Shown here in pieces: positions 1-13,295 of a DNA stretch of 28,159 nucleotides; within the stretch, counting starts at the first letter, position 1; each line of letters opens with the position of its first letter. The position numbers were made by a program, and so were the translations under genes. Under the pieces are notes generated by a model. That model did no database searches. It worked only from the letters and a program-made list of their open reading frames with translations, and had not been told where the DNA came from. The DNA comes from Labyrinthula sp. Ha (taxonomy: Eukaryota > Sar > Bigyra > Labyrinthulida > Labyrinthulaceae), in NCBI GenBank assembly GCA_015227615.1, contig JAALGZ010000109.1:1-28159 (forward strand). Reading direction: 5' to 3'.

Positions 1-354
1 ATTATAGAATAACATGTTTTAATCAAGTTTCGTGTTATCATTTACAAAAGGTCCTTGCTGATACACTGTCCCCACATAAAAGTGATTCTTTTCGCAAAAG
101 AATGACATTTGTGCAGATGAAAATGATAGCTTAGTTCTCCGAGGAGTTTTTTTATTAAACTTATTCAGAATCATTCCGACTCAATCAAGGCATCACATAA
201 GGTACTGGAATATTGATTTCAAGAGTTTAAGGGATTTGCTTAAGGTTTTTTGCCTCTTAGAAATCACCTGGGTCAGTTTCCAAGGAAGAAAATGTGAGAA
301 ATTTTTGTTGGTTATTGCCAATTTTTTGCAAACAATGTCTCAAATAGCCATTCT
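1..354. repeat. Reference satellite monomer (first unit in window)
   Basis: This unit is a convenient reference for the array. Landmarks in order are: attata at 1; a two-state 'cctt/cttt...gatacac/t' stretch near 50-70; an 8-bp perfect dyad at 85-103; a T-run followed by attaaac near 148-162; ggtactggaata near 200; a dyad-like ttaag...cttaa segment near 225-245; the very conserved cacctgggtcagtttcc near 265-285; and two further T-runs near 300-330. I could not see that the two halves of the monomer are related to each other, so it does not look like a dimer of a ~176-bp ancestor. Confidence 0.9.
85..103. other. Conserved dyad in each satellite monomer
   Basis: The motif attcttttcgcaaaagaat has two perfect 8-bp arms around a cgc centre. 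It recurs at the same place in nearly every monomer. Variants are cgcaagag, tgcaaaag and ctcgcaaaag, so each variant changes only one or two positions. It is the clearest symmetric site in the unit and a candidate binding site for a dimeric protein. It contains ttcg....a, a piece of the CENP-B box pattern, but lacks the second cggg half, so I do not call it a CENP-B box. Confidence 0.5.
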
Positions 355-3300
355 ATTATAGACTAAAATGTTTTAAACAAGTTTTGTGTTATCATTTACA
401 TAGGGTCTTTGTAGATACATTATCTCCACACAAAATTGATTCTTTTCGCAAGAGAATGACATATGTGCAGATGAAAATGATAGCTTAGTTCTCCGAGGAT
501 TTTTTTTATTAAACTTGTTCAGAATCATTCCGACTGAATCAAGGCATCACATAAGGTACTGGAATATTGATTTCAAGAGTTTAAGGGACTGCTTAAGGTT
601 TTTTGCCTCTTAGAAATCACCTGGGTCAGTTTCCAAGGAAGAAAATGTGAGAAATTTTTGTTGGTTATTGCCAATTTTTTGCAAAAAATGTCTGAAATAG
701 CCATTCTATTATAGAATAACATGTTTTAATCAAGTTTCGTGTTATCATTTTCATAGAGTCTTTGTAGATACATGATCTCCACATAAAATTGATTCTTCTC
801 GCAAAAGAATGACATTTGTGCAGATGGAAATGATAGCTTAGTTCTGCGAGGAGTTTTTTTATTAAACTTGTTCAGAATTATTCCGACTCAATCAAGGCGT
901 CACATAAGGTACTGGAATATTGATTTCAAGAGTTTAAGGGATTTGCTTAAGGTTTATAGCCTCTTAGAAATCACCTGGGTCAGTTTCCAAGGAAGAAAAT
1001 GTGAGAGATTTTTGTTGGTTATTGCCAATTTTTTGCAAACAATGTCTGAAATAACCATTCTATTATAGAATAATATGTTTTAATCAAGTTTCGTGTTATC
1101 ATCTACAAAAGGTCCTTGCTGATACACTGTCTCCACATAAAAGTGATTCTTTTCGCAAAAGAATGACATTTGTGCAGATGAAAATGATAGCTTAGTTCCC
1201 CAAGAAGTTTTTTTATTAAACTTGTTCAGAATCATTCCTACTGAATCAAGGTATCAAATAAGGTACTGGAATACTGATTTCAAGAGTTTAAGGGACTGCT
1301 TAAGGTTTATTGCCTCATAGAAATCACCTGGGTCAGTTTCCAAGGGAGAAAATGTGGGAAATTTTTGTTGGTTATTACCATTTTTTGCAAATAATGCCCC
1401 AAATAGCCATTCTATTATAGAATAACATGTTTTAATCAAGTTTCGTGTTATCATTTACAAAAGGTCCTTGCTGATACACTGTCCCCACATAAAAGTGATT
1501 CTTTTCGCAAAAGAATGACATTTGTGCAGATGAAAATGATAGCTTAGTTCTCCGAGGAGTTTTTTTATTAAACTTATTCAGAATCATTCCGACTCAATCA
1601 AGGCATCACATAAGGTACTGGAATATTGATTTCAAGAGTTTAAGGGATTTGCTTAAGGTTTTTTGCCTCTTAGAAATCACCTGGGTCAGTTTCCAAGGAA
1701 GAAAATGTGAGAAATTTTTGTTGGTTATTGCCAATTTTTTGCAAACAATGTCTCAAATAGCCATTCTATTATAGACTAAAATGTTTTAAACAAGTTTTGT
1801 GTTATCATTTACATAGGGTCTTTGTAGATACATTATCTCCACACAAAATTGATTCTTTTCGCAAGAGAATGACATATGTGCAGATGAAAATGATAGCTTA
1901 GTTCTCCCAGGATTTTTTTTATTAAACTTGTTCAGAATCATTCCGACTGAATCAAGGCATCACATAAGGTACTGGAATACTGATTTCAAGAGTTTAAGGG
2001 ACTGCTTAAGGTTTATTGCCTCTTAGAAATCACCTGGGTCAGTTTCCAAGGGAGAAAATGTGGGAAATTTTTGTTGGTTATTACCATTTTTTGCAAATAA
2101 TGCCCCAAATAGCCATTCTATTATAGACTAACATGTTTTAATCAAGTTTCGTGTTATCATTTACAAAAGGTCCTTGCTGATACACTGTCTCCACATAAAA
2201 TTGATTCTTTTCGCAAGAGAATGACATTTGTGCAGATATAAATGATAGCTTAGTTCTCCGAGGATTTTTTTTATTAAACTTGTTCAGAATCATTCCTACT
2301 GAATCAAGGTATCAAATAAGGTACTGGAATACTGATTTCAAGAGTTTAAGGGACTGCTTAAGGTTTATAGCCTCTTAGAAATCTCCTGGGTCAGTTTCCA
2401 AGGGAGAAAATGTGGGAAATTTTTGTTGGTTATTGCCATTTTTTGCAAATAATGCCCCAAATAGCCATTCTATTATAGACTAAAATGTCTTAAACAAGTC
2501 TCGTGTTATCATTTACATAGGGTCTTTGTAGATACATGATCTCCACATAAAATTGATTCTTCTCGCAAAAGAATGACATTTGTGCAGATGGAAATGATAG
2601 CTTAGTTCTGCGAGGAGTTTTTTTATTAAACTTATTCAGAATCATTCCGACTCAATCAAGGCATCACATAAGGTACTGGAATATTGATTTCAAGAGTTTA
2701 AGGGATTTGCTTAAGGTTTTTTGCCTCTTAGAAATCACCTGGGTCAGTTTCCAAGGAAGAAAATGTGAGAAATTTTTGTTGGTTATTGCCAATTTTTTGC
2801 AAACAATGTCTCAAATAGCCATTCTATTATAGACTAATATGTTTTAAACAAGTTTTGTGTTATCATTTACATAGGGTCTTTGTAGATACACTGTCCCCAC
2901 ATAAAAGTGATTCTTTTCGCAAAAGAATGACATTTGTGCAGATGAAAATGATAGCTTAGTTCTCCGAGGATTTTTTTTATTAAACTTGTTCAGAATCATT
3001 CCGACTGAATCAAGGCATCACATAAGGTACTGGAATATTGATTTCAAGAGTTTAAGGGATTTGCTTAAGGTTTTTTGCCTCTTAGAAATCACCTGGGTCA
3101 GTTTCCAAGGAAGAAAATGTGAGAAATTTTTGTTGGTTATTACCATTTTTTGCAAATAATGCCCCAAATAGCCATTCTATTATAGAATAACATGTTTTAA
3201 TCAAGTTTCGTGTTATCATTTACAAAAGGTCCTTGCTGATACACTGTCCCCACATAAAAGTGATTCTTTTCGCAAAAGAATGACATTTGTGCAGATGAAA

Positions 3301-6300
3301 ATGATAGCTTAGTTCTCCGAGGAGTTTTTTTATTAAACTTATTCAGAATCATTCCGACTCAATCAAGGCATCACATAAGGTACTGGAATATTGATTTCAA
3401 GAGTTTAAGGGATTTGCTTAAGGTTTTTTGCCTCTTAGAAATCACCTGGGTCAGTTTCCAAGGAAGAAAATGTGAGAAATTTTTGTTGGTTATTGCCAAT
3501 TTTTTGCAAACAATGTCTCAAATAGCCATTCTATTATAGACTAAAATGTTTTAAACAAGTTTTGTGTTATCATTTACATAGGGTCTTTGTAGATACATTA
3601 TCTCCACACAAAATTGATTCTTTTCGCAAGAGAATGACATATGTGCAGATGAAAATGATAGCTTAGTTCTCCGAGGATTTTTTTTATTAAACTTGTTCAG
3701 AATCATTCCGACTGAATCAAGGCATCACATAAGGTACTGGAATATTGATTTCAAGAGTTTAAGGGACTGCTTAAGGTTTTTTGCCTCTTAGAAATCACCT
3801 GGGTCAGTTTCCAAGGAAGAAAATGTGAGAAATTTTTGTTGGTTATTGCCAATTTTTTGCAAAAAATGTCTGAAATAGCCATTCTATTATAGAATAACAT
3901 GTTTTAATCAAGTTTCGTGTTATCATTTTCATAGAGTCTTTGTAGATACATGATCTCCACATAAAATTGATTCTTCTCGCAAAAGAATGACATTTGTGCA
4001 GATGGAAATGATAGCTTAGTTCTGCGAGGAGTTTTTTTATTAAACTTGTTCAGAATCATTCCGACTGAATCAAGGCATCAAATAAGGTACTGGAATACTG
4101 ATTTCAAGAGTTTAAGGGACTGCTTAAGGTTTATTGCCTCTTAGAAATCACCTGGGTCAGTTTCCAAGGGAGAAAATGTGGGAAATTTTTGTTGGTTATT
4201 GCCATTTTTTGCAAATAATGTCTGAAATAGCCATTCTATTATAAACTAACATGTTTTAATCAAGTTTCGTGTTATCATTTACAAAAGGTCCTTGCTGATA
4301 CACTGTCTCCACATAAAAGTGATTCTTTTCGCAAAAGAATGACATTTGTGCAGATGGAAATGATAGCTTAGTTCTCCGAGGATTTTTTTTATTAAACTTG
4401 TTCAGAATCATTCCGACTGAATCAAGGCATCACATAAGGTACTGGAATACTGATTTCAAGAGTTTAAGCGACTGCTTAAGGTTTATTGCCTCTTAGAAAT
4501 CACCTGGGTCAGTTTCCAAGGGAGAAAATGTGGGAAATTTTTGTTGGTTATTGCCATTTTTTGCAAATAATGCCCCAAATAGCCATTCTATTATAGACTA
4601 AAATGTTTTAATCAAGTTTCGTGTTATCATTTACATAGGGTCTTTGTAGATACACTGTCTCCACATAAAAGTGATTCTTTTCGCAAGAGAATGACATTTG
4701 TGCAGATGGAAATGATAGCTTAGTTCCCCGAGGAGTTTTTTATTAAACTTGTTCAGAATCATTCCGACTGAATCAAGGCATCACATAAGGTACTGGAATA
4801 CTGATTTCAAGAGTTTAAGGGACTGCTTAAGGTTTATTGCCTCTTAGAAATCACCTGGGTCAGTTTCCAAGGGAGAAAATGTGATAAATTTTTGTTGGTT
4901 ATTGCCAATTTTTTGCAAACAATGTCTGAAATAGCCATTCTATTATAAACTAACATGTTTTAATCAAGTTTCGTGATATCATTTACAAAAGGTCTTTGTA
5001 GATACATTATCTCCACATAAAAGTGATTCTTTTCGCAAAAGAATGACATTTGTGCAGATGGAAATGATAGCTTAGTTCCCCAAGAAGTTTTTTTATTAAA
5101 CTTGTTCAGAATCATTCCGACTGAATCAAGGCATCAAATAAGGTACTGGAATACTGATTTCAAGAGTTTAAGGGACTGCTTAAGGTTTATTGCCTCTTAG
5201 AAATCACCTGGGTCAGTTTCCAAGGGAGAAAATGTGATAAATTTTTGTTGGTTATTACCATTTTTTGCAAATAATGCCCCAAATAGCCATTCTATTATAG
5301 ACTAACATGTTTTAATCAAGTTTCGTGTTATCATTTACAAAAGGTCCTTGCTGATACACTGTCTCCACATAAAATTGATTCTTTTCGCAAGAGAATGACA
5401 TTTGTGCAGATATAAATGATAGCTTAGTTCTCCGAGGATTTTTTTTATTAAACTTGTTCAGAATCATTCCTACTGAATCAAGGTATCAAATAAGGTACTG
5501 GAATACTGATTTCAAGAGTTTAAGGGACTGCTTAAGGTTTATTGCCTCATAGAAATCACCTGGGTCAGTTTCCAAGGGAGAAAATGCGGGAAATTTTTGT
5601 TGGTTATTGCCAATTTTTTGCAAAAAATGTCTGAAATAGCCATTCTATTATAGAATAACATGTTTTAATCAAGTTTCGTGTTATCATTTACAAAAGGTCC
5701 TTGCTGATACACTGTCTCCACATAAAAGTGATTCTTTTCGCAAAAGAATGACATTTGTGCAGATGAAAATGATAGCTTAGTTCTCCGAGGAGTTTTTTTA
5801 TTAAACTTGTTCAGAATCATTCCGACTGAATCAAGGCATCAAATAAGGTACTGGAATACTGATTTCAAGAGTTTAAGGGACTGCTTAAGGTTTATTGCCT
5901 CTTAGAAATCACCTGGGTCAGTTTTCAAGGGAGAAAATGTGATAAATTTTTGTTGGTTATTGCCAATTTTTTGCAAACAATGTCTCAAATAGCCATTCTA
6001 TTATAGACTAAAATGTTTTAAACAAGTTTTGTGTTATCATTTACATAGGGTCTTTGTAGATACATTATCTCCACACAAAATTGATTCTTTTCGCAAGAGA
6101 ATGACATATGTGCAGATGAAAATGATAGCTTAGTTCTCCGAGGATTTTTTTTATTAAACTTATTCAGAATCATTCCGACTGAATCAAGGCATCACATAAG
6201 GTACTGGAATATTGATTTCAAGAGTTTAAGGGACTGCTTAAGGTTTATTGCCTCTTAGAAATCACCTGGGTCAGTTTCCAAGGGAGAAAATGTGAGAAAT

Positions 6301-8818
6301 TTTTGTTGGTTATTGCCAATTTTTTGCAAACAATGTCTCAAATAGCCATTCTATTATAGACTAAAATGTCTTAAACAAGTTTTGTGTTATCATTTACATA
6401 GGGTCTTTGTAGATACATTATCTCCACACAAAATTGATTCTTTTCGCAAGAGAATGACAATTGTGCAGATGGAAATGATAGCTTAGTTCCCCGAGGAGTT
6501 TTTTATTAAACTTGTTCAGAATCATTCCTACTGAATCAAGGCATCAAATAAGGTACTGGAATACTGATTTCAAGAGTTTAAGGGACTGCTTAAGGTTTAT
6601 TGCCTCTTAGAAATCACCTGGGTCAGTTTCCAAGGGAGAAAATGTGATAAATTTTTGTTGGTTATTGCCAATTTTTTGCAAACAATGTCTCAAATAGCCA
6701 TTCTATTATAGACTAAAATGTTTTAAACAAGTTTTGTGTTATCATTTACATAGGGTCCTTGCTGATACACTGTCTCCACATAAAAATGATTCTTTTTGCA
6801 AAAGAATGACATTTGTGCAGATGGAAATGATAGCTTAGTTCTGCGAGGAGTTTTTTTATTAAACTTGTTCAGAATCATTTCGACTGAATCAAGGCATCAA
6901 ATAAGGTACTGGAATACTGATTTCAAGAGTTTAAGGGACTGCTTAAGGTTTATTGCCTCATAGAAATCACCTGGGTCAGTTTCCAAGGGAGAAAATGCGG
7001 GAAGTTTTTGTTGGTTATTGCCATTTTTTGCAAATAATGCCCCAAATAGCCATTCTATTATAGAATAACATGTTTTAATCAAGTTTCGTGTTATCATTTA
7101 CAAAAGGTCCTTGCTGATACACTGTCCCCACATAAAAGTGATTCTTTTCGCAAAAGAATGACATTTGTGCAGATGAAAATGATAGCTTAGTTCTCCGAGG
7201 ATTTTTTTTATTAAACTTGTTCAGAATCATTCCGACTGAATCAAGGCATCACATAAGGTACTGGAATACTGATTTCAAGAGTTTAAGCGACTGCTTAAGG
7301 TTTATTGCCTCTTAGAAATCACCTGGGTCAGTTTCCAAGGGAGAAAATGTGGGAAATTTTTGTTGGTTATTGCCATTTTTTGCAAATAATGCCCCAAAAA
7401 GCCATTCTATTATAGACTAAAATGTTTTAATCAAGTCTCGTGTTATCATTTACATAGGGTCTTTGTAGATACATTATCTCCACACAAAATTGATTCTTTT
7501 CGCAAGAGAATGACATTTGTGCAGATGGAAATGATAGCTTAGTTCCCCAAGACGTTTTTTTATTAAACTTGTTCAGAATCATTCCTACTGAATCAAGGCA
7601 TCAAATAAGGTACTGGAATACTGATTTTAAGAGTTTAAGGGACTGCTTAAGGTTTATTGCCTCTTAGAAATCACCTGGGTCAGTTTCCAAGGGAGAAAAT
7701 GTGGGAAATTTTTGTTGGTTATTGCCATTTTTTGCAAATAATGCCCCAAATAGCCATTCTATTATAGACTAAAATGTTTTAATCAAGTCTCGTGTTATCA
7801 TTTACATAGGGTCCTTGCTGATACACTGTCTCCACATAAAAATGATTCTTTTTGCAAAAGAATGACATTTGTGCAGATGGAAATGATAGCTTAGTTCTGC
7901 GAGGAGTTTTTTTATTAAACTTGTTCAGAATCATTTCGACTGAATCAAGGCATCAAATAAGGTACTGGAATACTGATTTCAAGAGCTTAAGGGACTGCTT
8001 AAGGTTTATTGCCTCTTAGAAATCACCTGGGTCAGTTTCCAAGGGAGAAAATGTGATAAATTTTTGTTGGTTATTGCCAATTTTTTGCAAACAATGTCTC
8101 AAATAGCCATTCTATTATAGACTAAAATGTTTTAAACTAGTTTTGTGTTATCATTTACATAGGGTCTTTGTAGATACATTATCTCCACACAAAATTGATT
8201 CTTTTCGCAAGAGAATGACATATGTGCAGATGGAAATGATGGCTTAGTTCTCCGAGGATTTTTTTTATTAAACTTGTTCAGAATCATTCCTACTGAATCA
8301 AGGCATCACATAAGGTACTGGAATACTGATTTCAAGAGTTTAAGGGACTGCTTAAGGTTTATTGCCTCTTAGAAATCACCTGGGTCAGTTTCCAAGGGAG
8401 AAAATGTGAGAAATTTTTGTTGGTTATTGCCAATTTTTTGCAAACAATGTCTCAAATAGCCATTCTATTATAGACTAAAATGTTTTAAACAAGTTTTGTG
8501 TTATCATTTACACAGGGTCTTTGTAGATACATTATCTCCACACAAAATTGATTCTTTTCGCAAGAGAATGACATATGTGCAGATGAAAATGATAGCTTAG
8601 TTCTCCGAGGATTTTTTTTATTAAACTTGTTCAGAATCATTCCTACTGAATCAAGGCATCACATAAGGTACTGGAATACTGATTTCAAGAGTTTAAGGGA
8701 CTGCTTAAGGTTTATTGCCTCTTAGAAATCACCTGGGTCAGTTTCCAAGGGAGAAAATGTGGGAAATTTTTGTTGGTTATTGCCATTTTTTGCAAATAAT
8801 GCCCCAAATAGCCATTCT

Positions 8819-10927
8819 ATTATAGACTAACATGTTTTAATCAAGTTTCGTGATATCATTTACAAAAGGTCCTTGCTGATACACTGTCTCCACATAAAAA
8901 TGATTCTTTTTGCAAAAGAATGACATTTGTGCAGATGGAAATGATAGCTTAGTTCTCCGAGGATTTTTTTTATTAAACTTGTTCAGAATCATTCCTACTG
9001 AATCAAGGCATCACATAAGGTACTGGAATACTGATTTCAAGAGTTTAAGGGACTGCTTAAGGTTTATTGCCTCTTAGAAATCACCTGGGTCAGTTTCCAA
9101 GGGAGAAAATGTGGGAAATTTTTTTTGGTTATTGCCATTTTTTGCAAATAATGCCCCAAATAGCCATTCTATTATAGACTAACATGTTTTAATCAAGTTT
9201 CGTGATATCATTTACAAAAGGTCCTTGCTGATACACTGTCTCCACATAAAAATGATTCTTTTTGCAAAAGAATGACATTTGTGCAGATGGAAATGATAGC
9301 TTAGTTCTGCGAGGAGTTTTTTTATTAAACTTGTTCAGAATCATTCCGACTGAATCAAGGCATCACATAAGGTACTGGAATATTGATTTCAAGAGTTTAA
9401 GGGACTGCTTAAGGTTTATTGCCTCTTAGAAATCACCTGGGTCAGTTTCCAAGGGAGAAAATGTGGGAAATTTTTGTTGGTTATTGCCATTTTTTGCAAA
9501 CAATGTCTGAAATAGCCATTCTATTATAAACTAACATGTTTTAATCAAGTTTCGTGATATCATTTACAAAAGGTCCTTGCTGATACACTGTCTCCACATA
9601 AAAATGATTCTTTTTGCAAAAGAATGACATTTGTGCAGATATAAATGATAGCTTAGTTCTCCGAGGATTTTTTTTATTAAACTTGTTCAGAATCATTCCT
9701 ACTGAATCAAGGCATCACATAAGGTACTGGAATACTGATTTCAAGAGTTTAAGGGACTGCTTAAGGTTTATTGCCTCTTAGAAATCACCTGGGTCAGTTT
9801 CCAAGGGAGAAAATGTGGGAAATTTTTTTTGGTTATTGCCATTTTTTGCAAATAATGCCCCAAATAGCCATTCTATTATAGACTAACATGTTTTAATCAA
9901 GTTTCGTGATATCATTTACAAAAGGTCCTTGCTGATACACTGTCTCCACATAAAAATGATTCTTTTTGCAAAAGAATGACATTTGTGCAGATGGAAATGA
10001 TAGCTTAGTTCTGCGAGGAGTTTTTTTATTAAACTTGTTCAGAATCATTCCGACTGAATCAAGGCATCACATAAGGTACTGGAATACTGATTTCAAGAGT
10101 TTAAGGGACTTAGCAAGGTTTATTGCCTCTTATAAATCACCTGGGTCAGTTTTCAAGGGAGAAACTGTGGGAAATTTTTGTTTGTTATTGCCATATTTTG
10201 CGAATGCGGCCCCAAATAGCCATTATATTATAGACTAACATGTTTTAATCAAGTTTCATTGATATCTCATTTTACAAAGGTCCTTGCTGATACACTGTCT
10301 CCTATAAAAGTGATTCTTTTCGCAAAGAATGACATTGTGCAGATAAAATAAGCAGCAGTTCTCCGAGTTTTTTTATTAAACTTGTTCAGAATCATTCCTA
10401 CTGAATCAAGGCATCAAATAAGGTACTGGAATACTGATTTCAAGAGTTTAAGGGACTGCTTAAGGATTTTTTCCTCTTAAAAATCAACTGGGTCAGTTTC
10501 CAAGGGAGAAAATGTGGGAAATTTTTTTTGGTTATTGCCAATTTTTTGCAAACAATGCCCCAAATAGCCATTCTATTATAAACTAACATGTTTTAATCAA
10601 GTTTCGTGATATCATTTACAAAAGGTCCTTGCTGATACACTGTCTCCACATAAAAATGATTCTTTTTGCAAAAGAATGACATTTGTGCAGATGGAAATGA
10701 TAGCTTAGTTCTGCGAGGAGTTTTTTTATTAAACTTGTTCAGAATCATTCCGACTGAATCAAGGCATCACATAAGGTACTGGAATATTGATTTCAAGAGT
10801 TTAAGGGACTGCTTAAGGTTTATTGCCTCTTAGAAATCACCTGGGTCAGTTTCCAAGGGAGAAAATGTGGGAAATTTTTGTTGGTTATTGCCATTTTTTG
10901 CAAACAATGCCCCAAATAGCCATTCTA
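8819..10927. repeat. Local two-monomer higher-order repeat (~704 bp x 3)
   Basis: Units starting at 8819, 9523 and 10227 share one type (ccgag followed by a long T-run, 'attcctactg', and an eight-T 'gggaaattttttttgg' in place of the usual 'tttttgttgg'). Units starting at 9171, 9875 and 10575 share the other type (gcgaggag, 'attccgactg'). The alternation ABABAB gives a ~704-bp higher-order period. The same AB pair appears again at about 13997-14700. Most of these units also carry the gatatc and tttttgcaaaag states. Confidence 0.7.
10100..10570. repeat. Eroded satellite segment with many indels
   Basis: Two adjoining monomers carry far more private differences than any others. Examples are ggacttagcaagg instead of ggactgcttaagg, gcgaatgcggcccc, a missing a in cgcaaagaatg, gataaaataagcagcag instead of gatggaaatgatagcttag, and several one- or two-base gains and losses. 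The unit starting at 10227 is 348 bp long. It still belongs to the array. Either it escaped homogenisation, or it is a patch of poor base calling. Confidence 0.65.
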
Positions 10928-12689
10928 TTATAGACTAACATGTTTTAAACTAGTTTTGTGTTATCATTTACATAGGGTCTTTGTAGATACATTATCTCCA
11001 CACAAAATTGATTCTTTTCGCAAGAGAATGACATATGTGCAGATGGAAATGATAGCTTAGTTCTGCGAGGAGTTTTTTTATTAAACTTGTTCAGAATCAT
11101 TCCGACTGAATCAAGGCGTCACATAAGGTACTGGAATATTGATTTCAAGAGTTTAAGGGACTGCTTAAGGTTTATTGCCTCTTAGAAATCACCTGGGTCA
11201 GTTTCCAAGGGAGAAAATGTGGGAAATTCTTGTTGGTTATTGCCATTTTTTGCAAATAATGTCTGAAATAGCCATTCTATTATAAACTAACATGTTTTAA
11301 TCAAGTTTCGTGTTATCATTTACAAAAGGTCCTTGCTGATACACTGTCTCCACATAAAAGTGATTCTTTTCGCAAAAGAATGACATTTGTGCAGATGGAA
11401 ATGATAGCTTAGTTCTCCGAGGATTTTTTTTATTAAACTTGTTCAGAATCATTCCGACTGAATCAAGGCATCAAATAAGGTACTGGAATATTGATTTCAA
11501 GAGTTTAAGGGACTGCTTAAGGTTTATTGCCTCTTAGAAATCACCTGGGTCAGTTTCCAAGGGAGAAAATGTGATAAAATTTTGTTGGTTATTGCCAATT
11601 TTTTGCAAACAATGTCTCAAATAGCCATTCTATTATAGACTAAAATGTTTTAATCAAGTTTCGTGTTATCATTTACATAGGGTCTTTGTAGATACATTAT
11701 CTCCACACAAAATTGATTCTTCTCGCAAAAGAATGACATTTGTGCAGATGGAAATGATAGCTTAGTTCTCCGAGGATTTTTTTTATTAAACTTGTTCAGA
11801 ATCATTCCGACTGAATCAAGGCATCACATAAGGTACTGGAATATTGATTTCAAGAGTTTAAGGGACTGCTTAAGGTTTATTGCCTCTTAGAAATCACCTG
11901 GGTCAGTTTCCAAAGGAGAAAATGTGGGAAATTTTTGTTGGTTATTGCCAATTTTTTGCAAACAATGTCTCAAATAGCCATTCTATTATAGACTAAAATG
12001 TTTTAAACTAGTTTTGTGTTATCATTTACATAGGGTCCTTGCTGATACACTGTCTCCACATAAAAGTGATTCTTTTTGCAAAAGAATGACATTTGTGCAG
12101 ATGGAAATGATAGCTTAGTTCTGCGAGGAGTTTTTTTATTAAACTTGTTCAGAATCATTCCGACTGAATCAAGGCATCACATAAGGTACTGGAATATTGA
12201 TTTCAAGAGTTTAAGGGACTGCTTAAGGTTTATTGCCTCTTAGAAATCACCTGGGTCAGTTTCCAAGGGAGAAAATGTGGGAAATTTTTGTTGGTTATTG
12301 CCATTTTTTGCAAACAATGCCCCAAATAGCCATTCTATTATAGACTAACATGTTTTAAACTAGTTTTGTGTTATCATTTACATAGGGTCCTTGCTGATAC
12401 ACTGTCTCCACATAAAAGTGATTCTTTTCGCAAAAGAATGACATATGTGCAGATGGAAATGATAGCTTAGTTCTGCGAGGAGTTTTTTTATTAAACTTGT
12501 TCAGAATCATTCCTACTGAATCAAGGCATCACATAAGGTACTGGAATACTGATTTCAAGAGTTTAAGGGACTGCTTAAGGTTTATTGCCTCTTAGAAATC
12601 ACCTGGGTCAGTTTCCAAAGGAGAAAATGTGGGAAATTTTTGTTGGTTATTGCCAATTTTTTGCAAACAATGTCTCAAATAGCCATTCT

Positions 12690-13295
12690 ATTATAGACTA
12701 AAATGTTTTAAACTAGTTTTGTGTTATCATTTACATAGGGTCTTTGTAGATACATTATCTCCACACAAAATTGATTCTTTTCGCAAGAGAATGACATATG
12801 TGCAGATGGAAATGATAGCTTAGTTCTGCGAGGAGTTTTTTTATTAAACTTGTTCAGAATCATTCCGACTGAATCAAGGCGTCACATAAGGTACTGGAAT
12901 ATTGATTTCAAGAGTTTAAGGGACTGCTTAAGGTTTATTGCCTCTTAGAAATCACCTGGGTCAGTTTCCAAGGGAGAAAATGTTGGAAATTTTTGTTGGT
13001 CTGATACATTATCTCCACATAAAAGTGATTCTTTTCGCAAAAGAATGACATTTGTGCAGATGGAAATGATAGCTTAGTTCTCCGAGGATTTTTTTTATTA
13101 AACTTGTTCAGAATCATTCCGACTGAATCAAGGCATCACATAAGGTACTGGAATATTGATTTCAAGAGTTTAAGGGACTGCTTAAGGTTTATTGCCTCTT
13201 AGAAATCACCTGGGTCAGTTTCCAAGGAAGAAAATGTGGGAAATTTTTGTTGGTTATTGCCATTTTTTGCAAATAATGCCCCAAATAGCCATTCT
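12690..13295. repeat. Shortened pair of monomers with ~100-bp internal deletion
   Basis: Two consecutive unit starts, 12690 and 13296, are 606 bp apart, about 100 bp less than two full units. The loss is at about 12999-13000, where 'tttttgttggt' runs straight into 'ctgatacattatctcc'. The end of one monomer and the first ~60 bases of the next are absent. This is the only large length change in the array that I found. Confidence 0.8.

Larger units (their letters stand above)
1..878. repeat. 2.5-monomer block duplicated at 3179-4056
   Basis: Positions 1-878 and 3179-4056 read as identical by eye with no length change, including rare states such as 'cattttcatagag' and 'gatacatgatctcc' in the third unit. 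Identity ends at base 879 versus 4057 (t versus c). The offset of 3178 bp equals nine monomers. The first 494 bp also match 1414-1907 (four monomers away). These are recent copies made by unequal exchange or conversion inside the array. The left end of the block lies outside the window. Confidence 0.8.

Noticed and set aside
85-103. CENP-B box in the monomer
   Set aside because: Only the ttcg....a half fits; the required cggg half is absent in all variants seen.
868-1068. Short open frames in the satellite (also 9966-10238 and 12935-13117)
   Set aside because: They are present in single monomers only, have no conserved start or length, and lie in non-coding satellite.
1254-1454. 66-codon minus-strand open frame in the satellite, repeated almost identically at 6897-7097
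   Set aside because: It exists only because two monomers share sequence 16 units apart; other monomers interrupt the frame, so it is not a conserved peptide.
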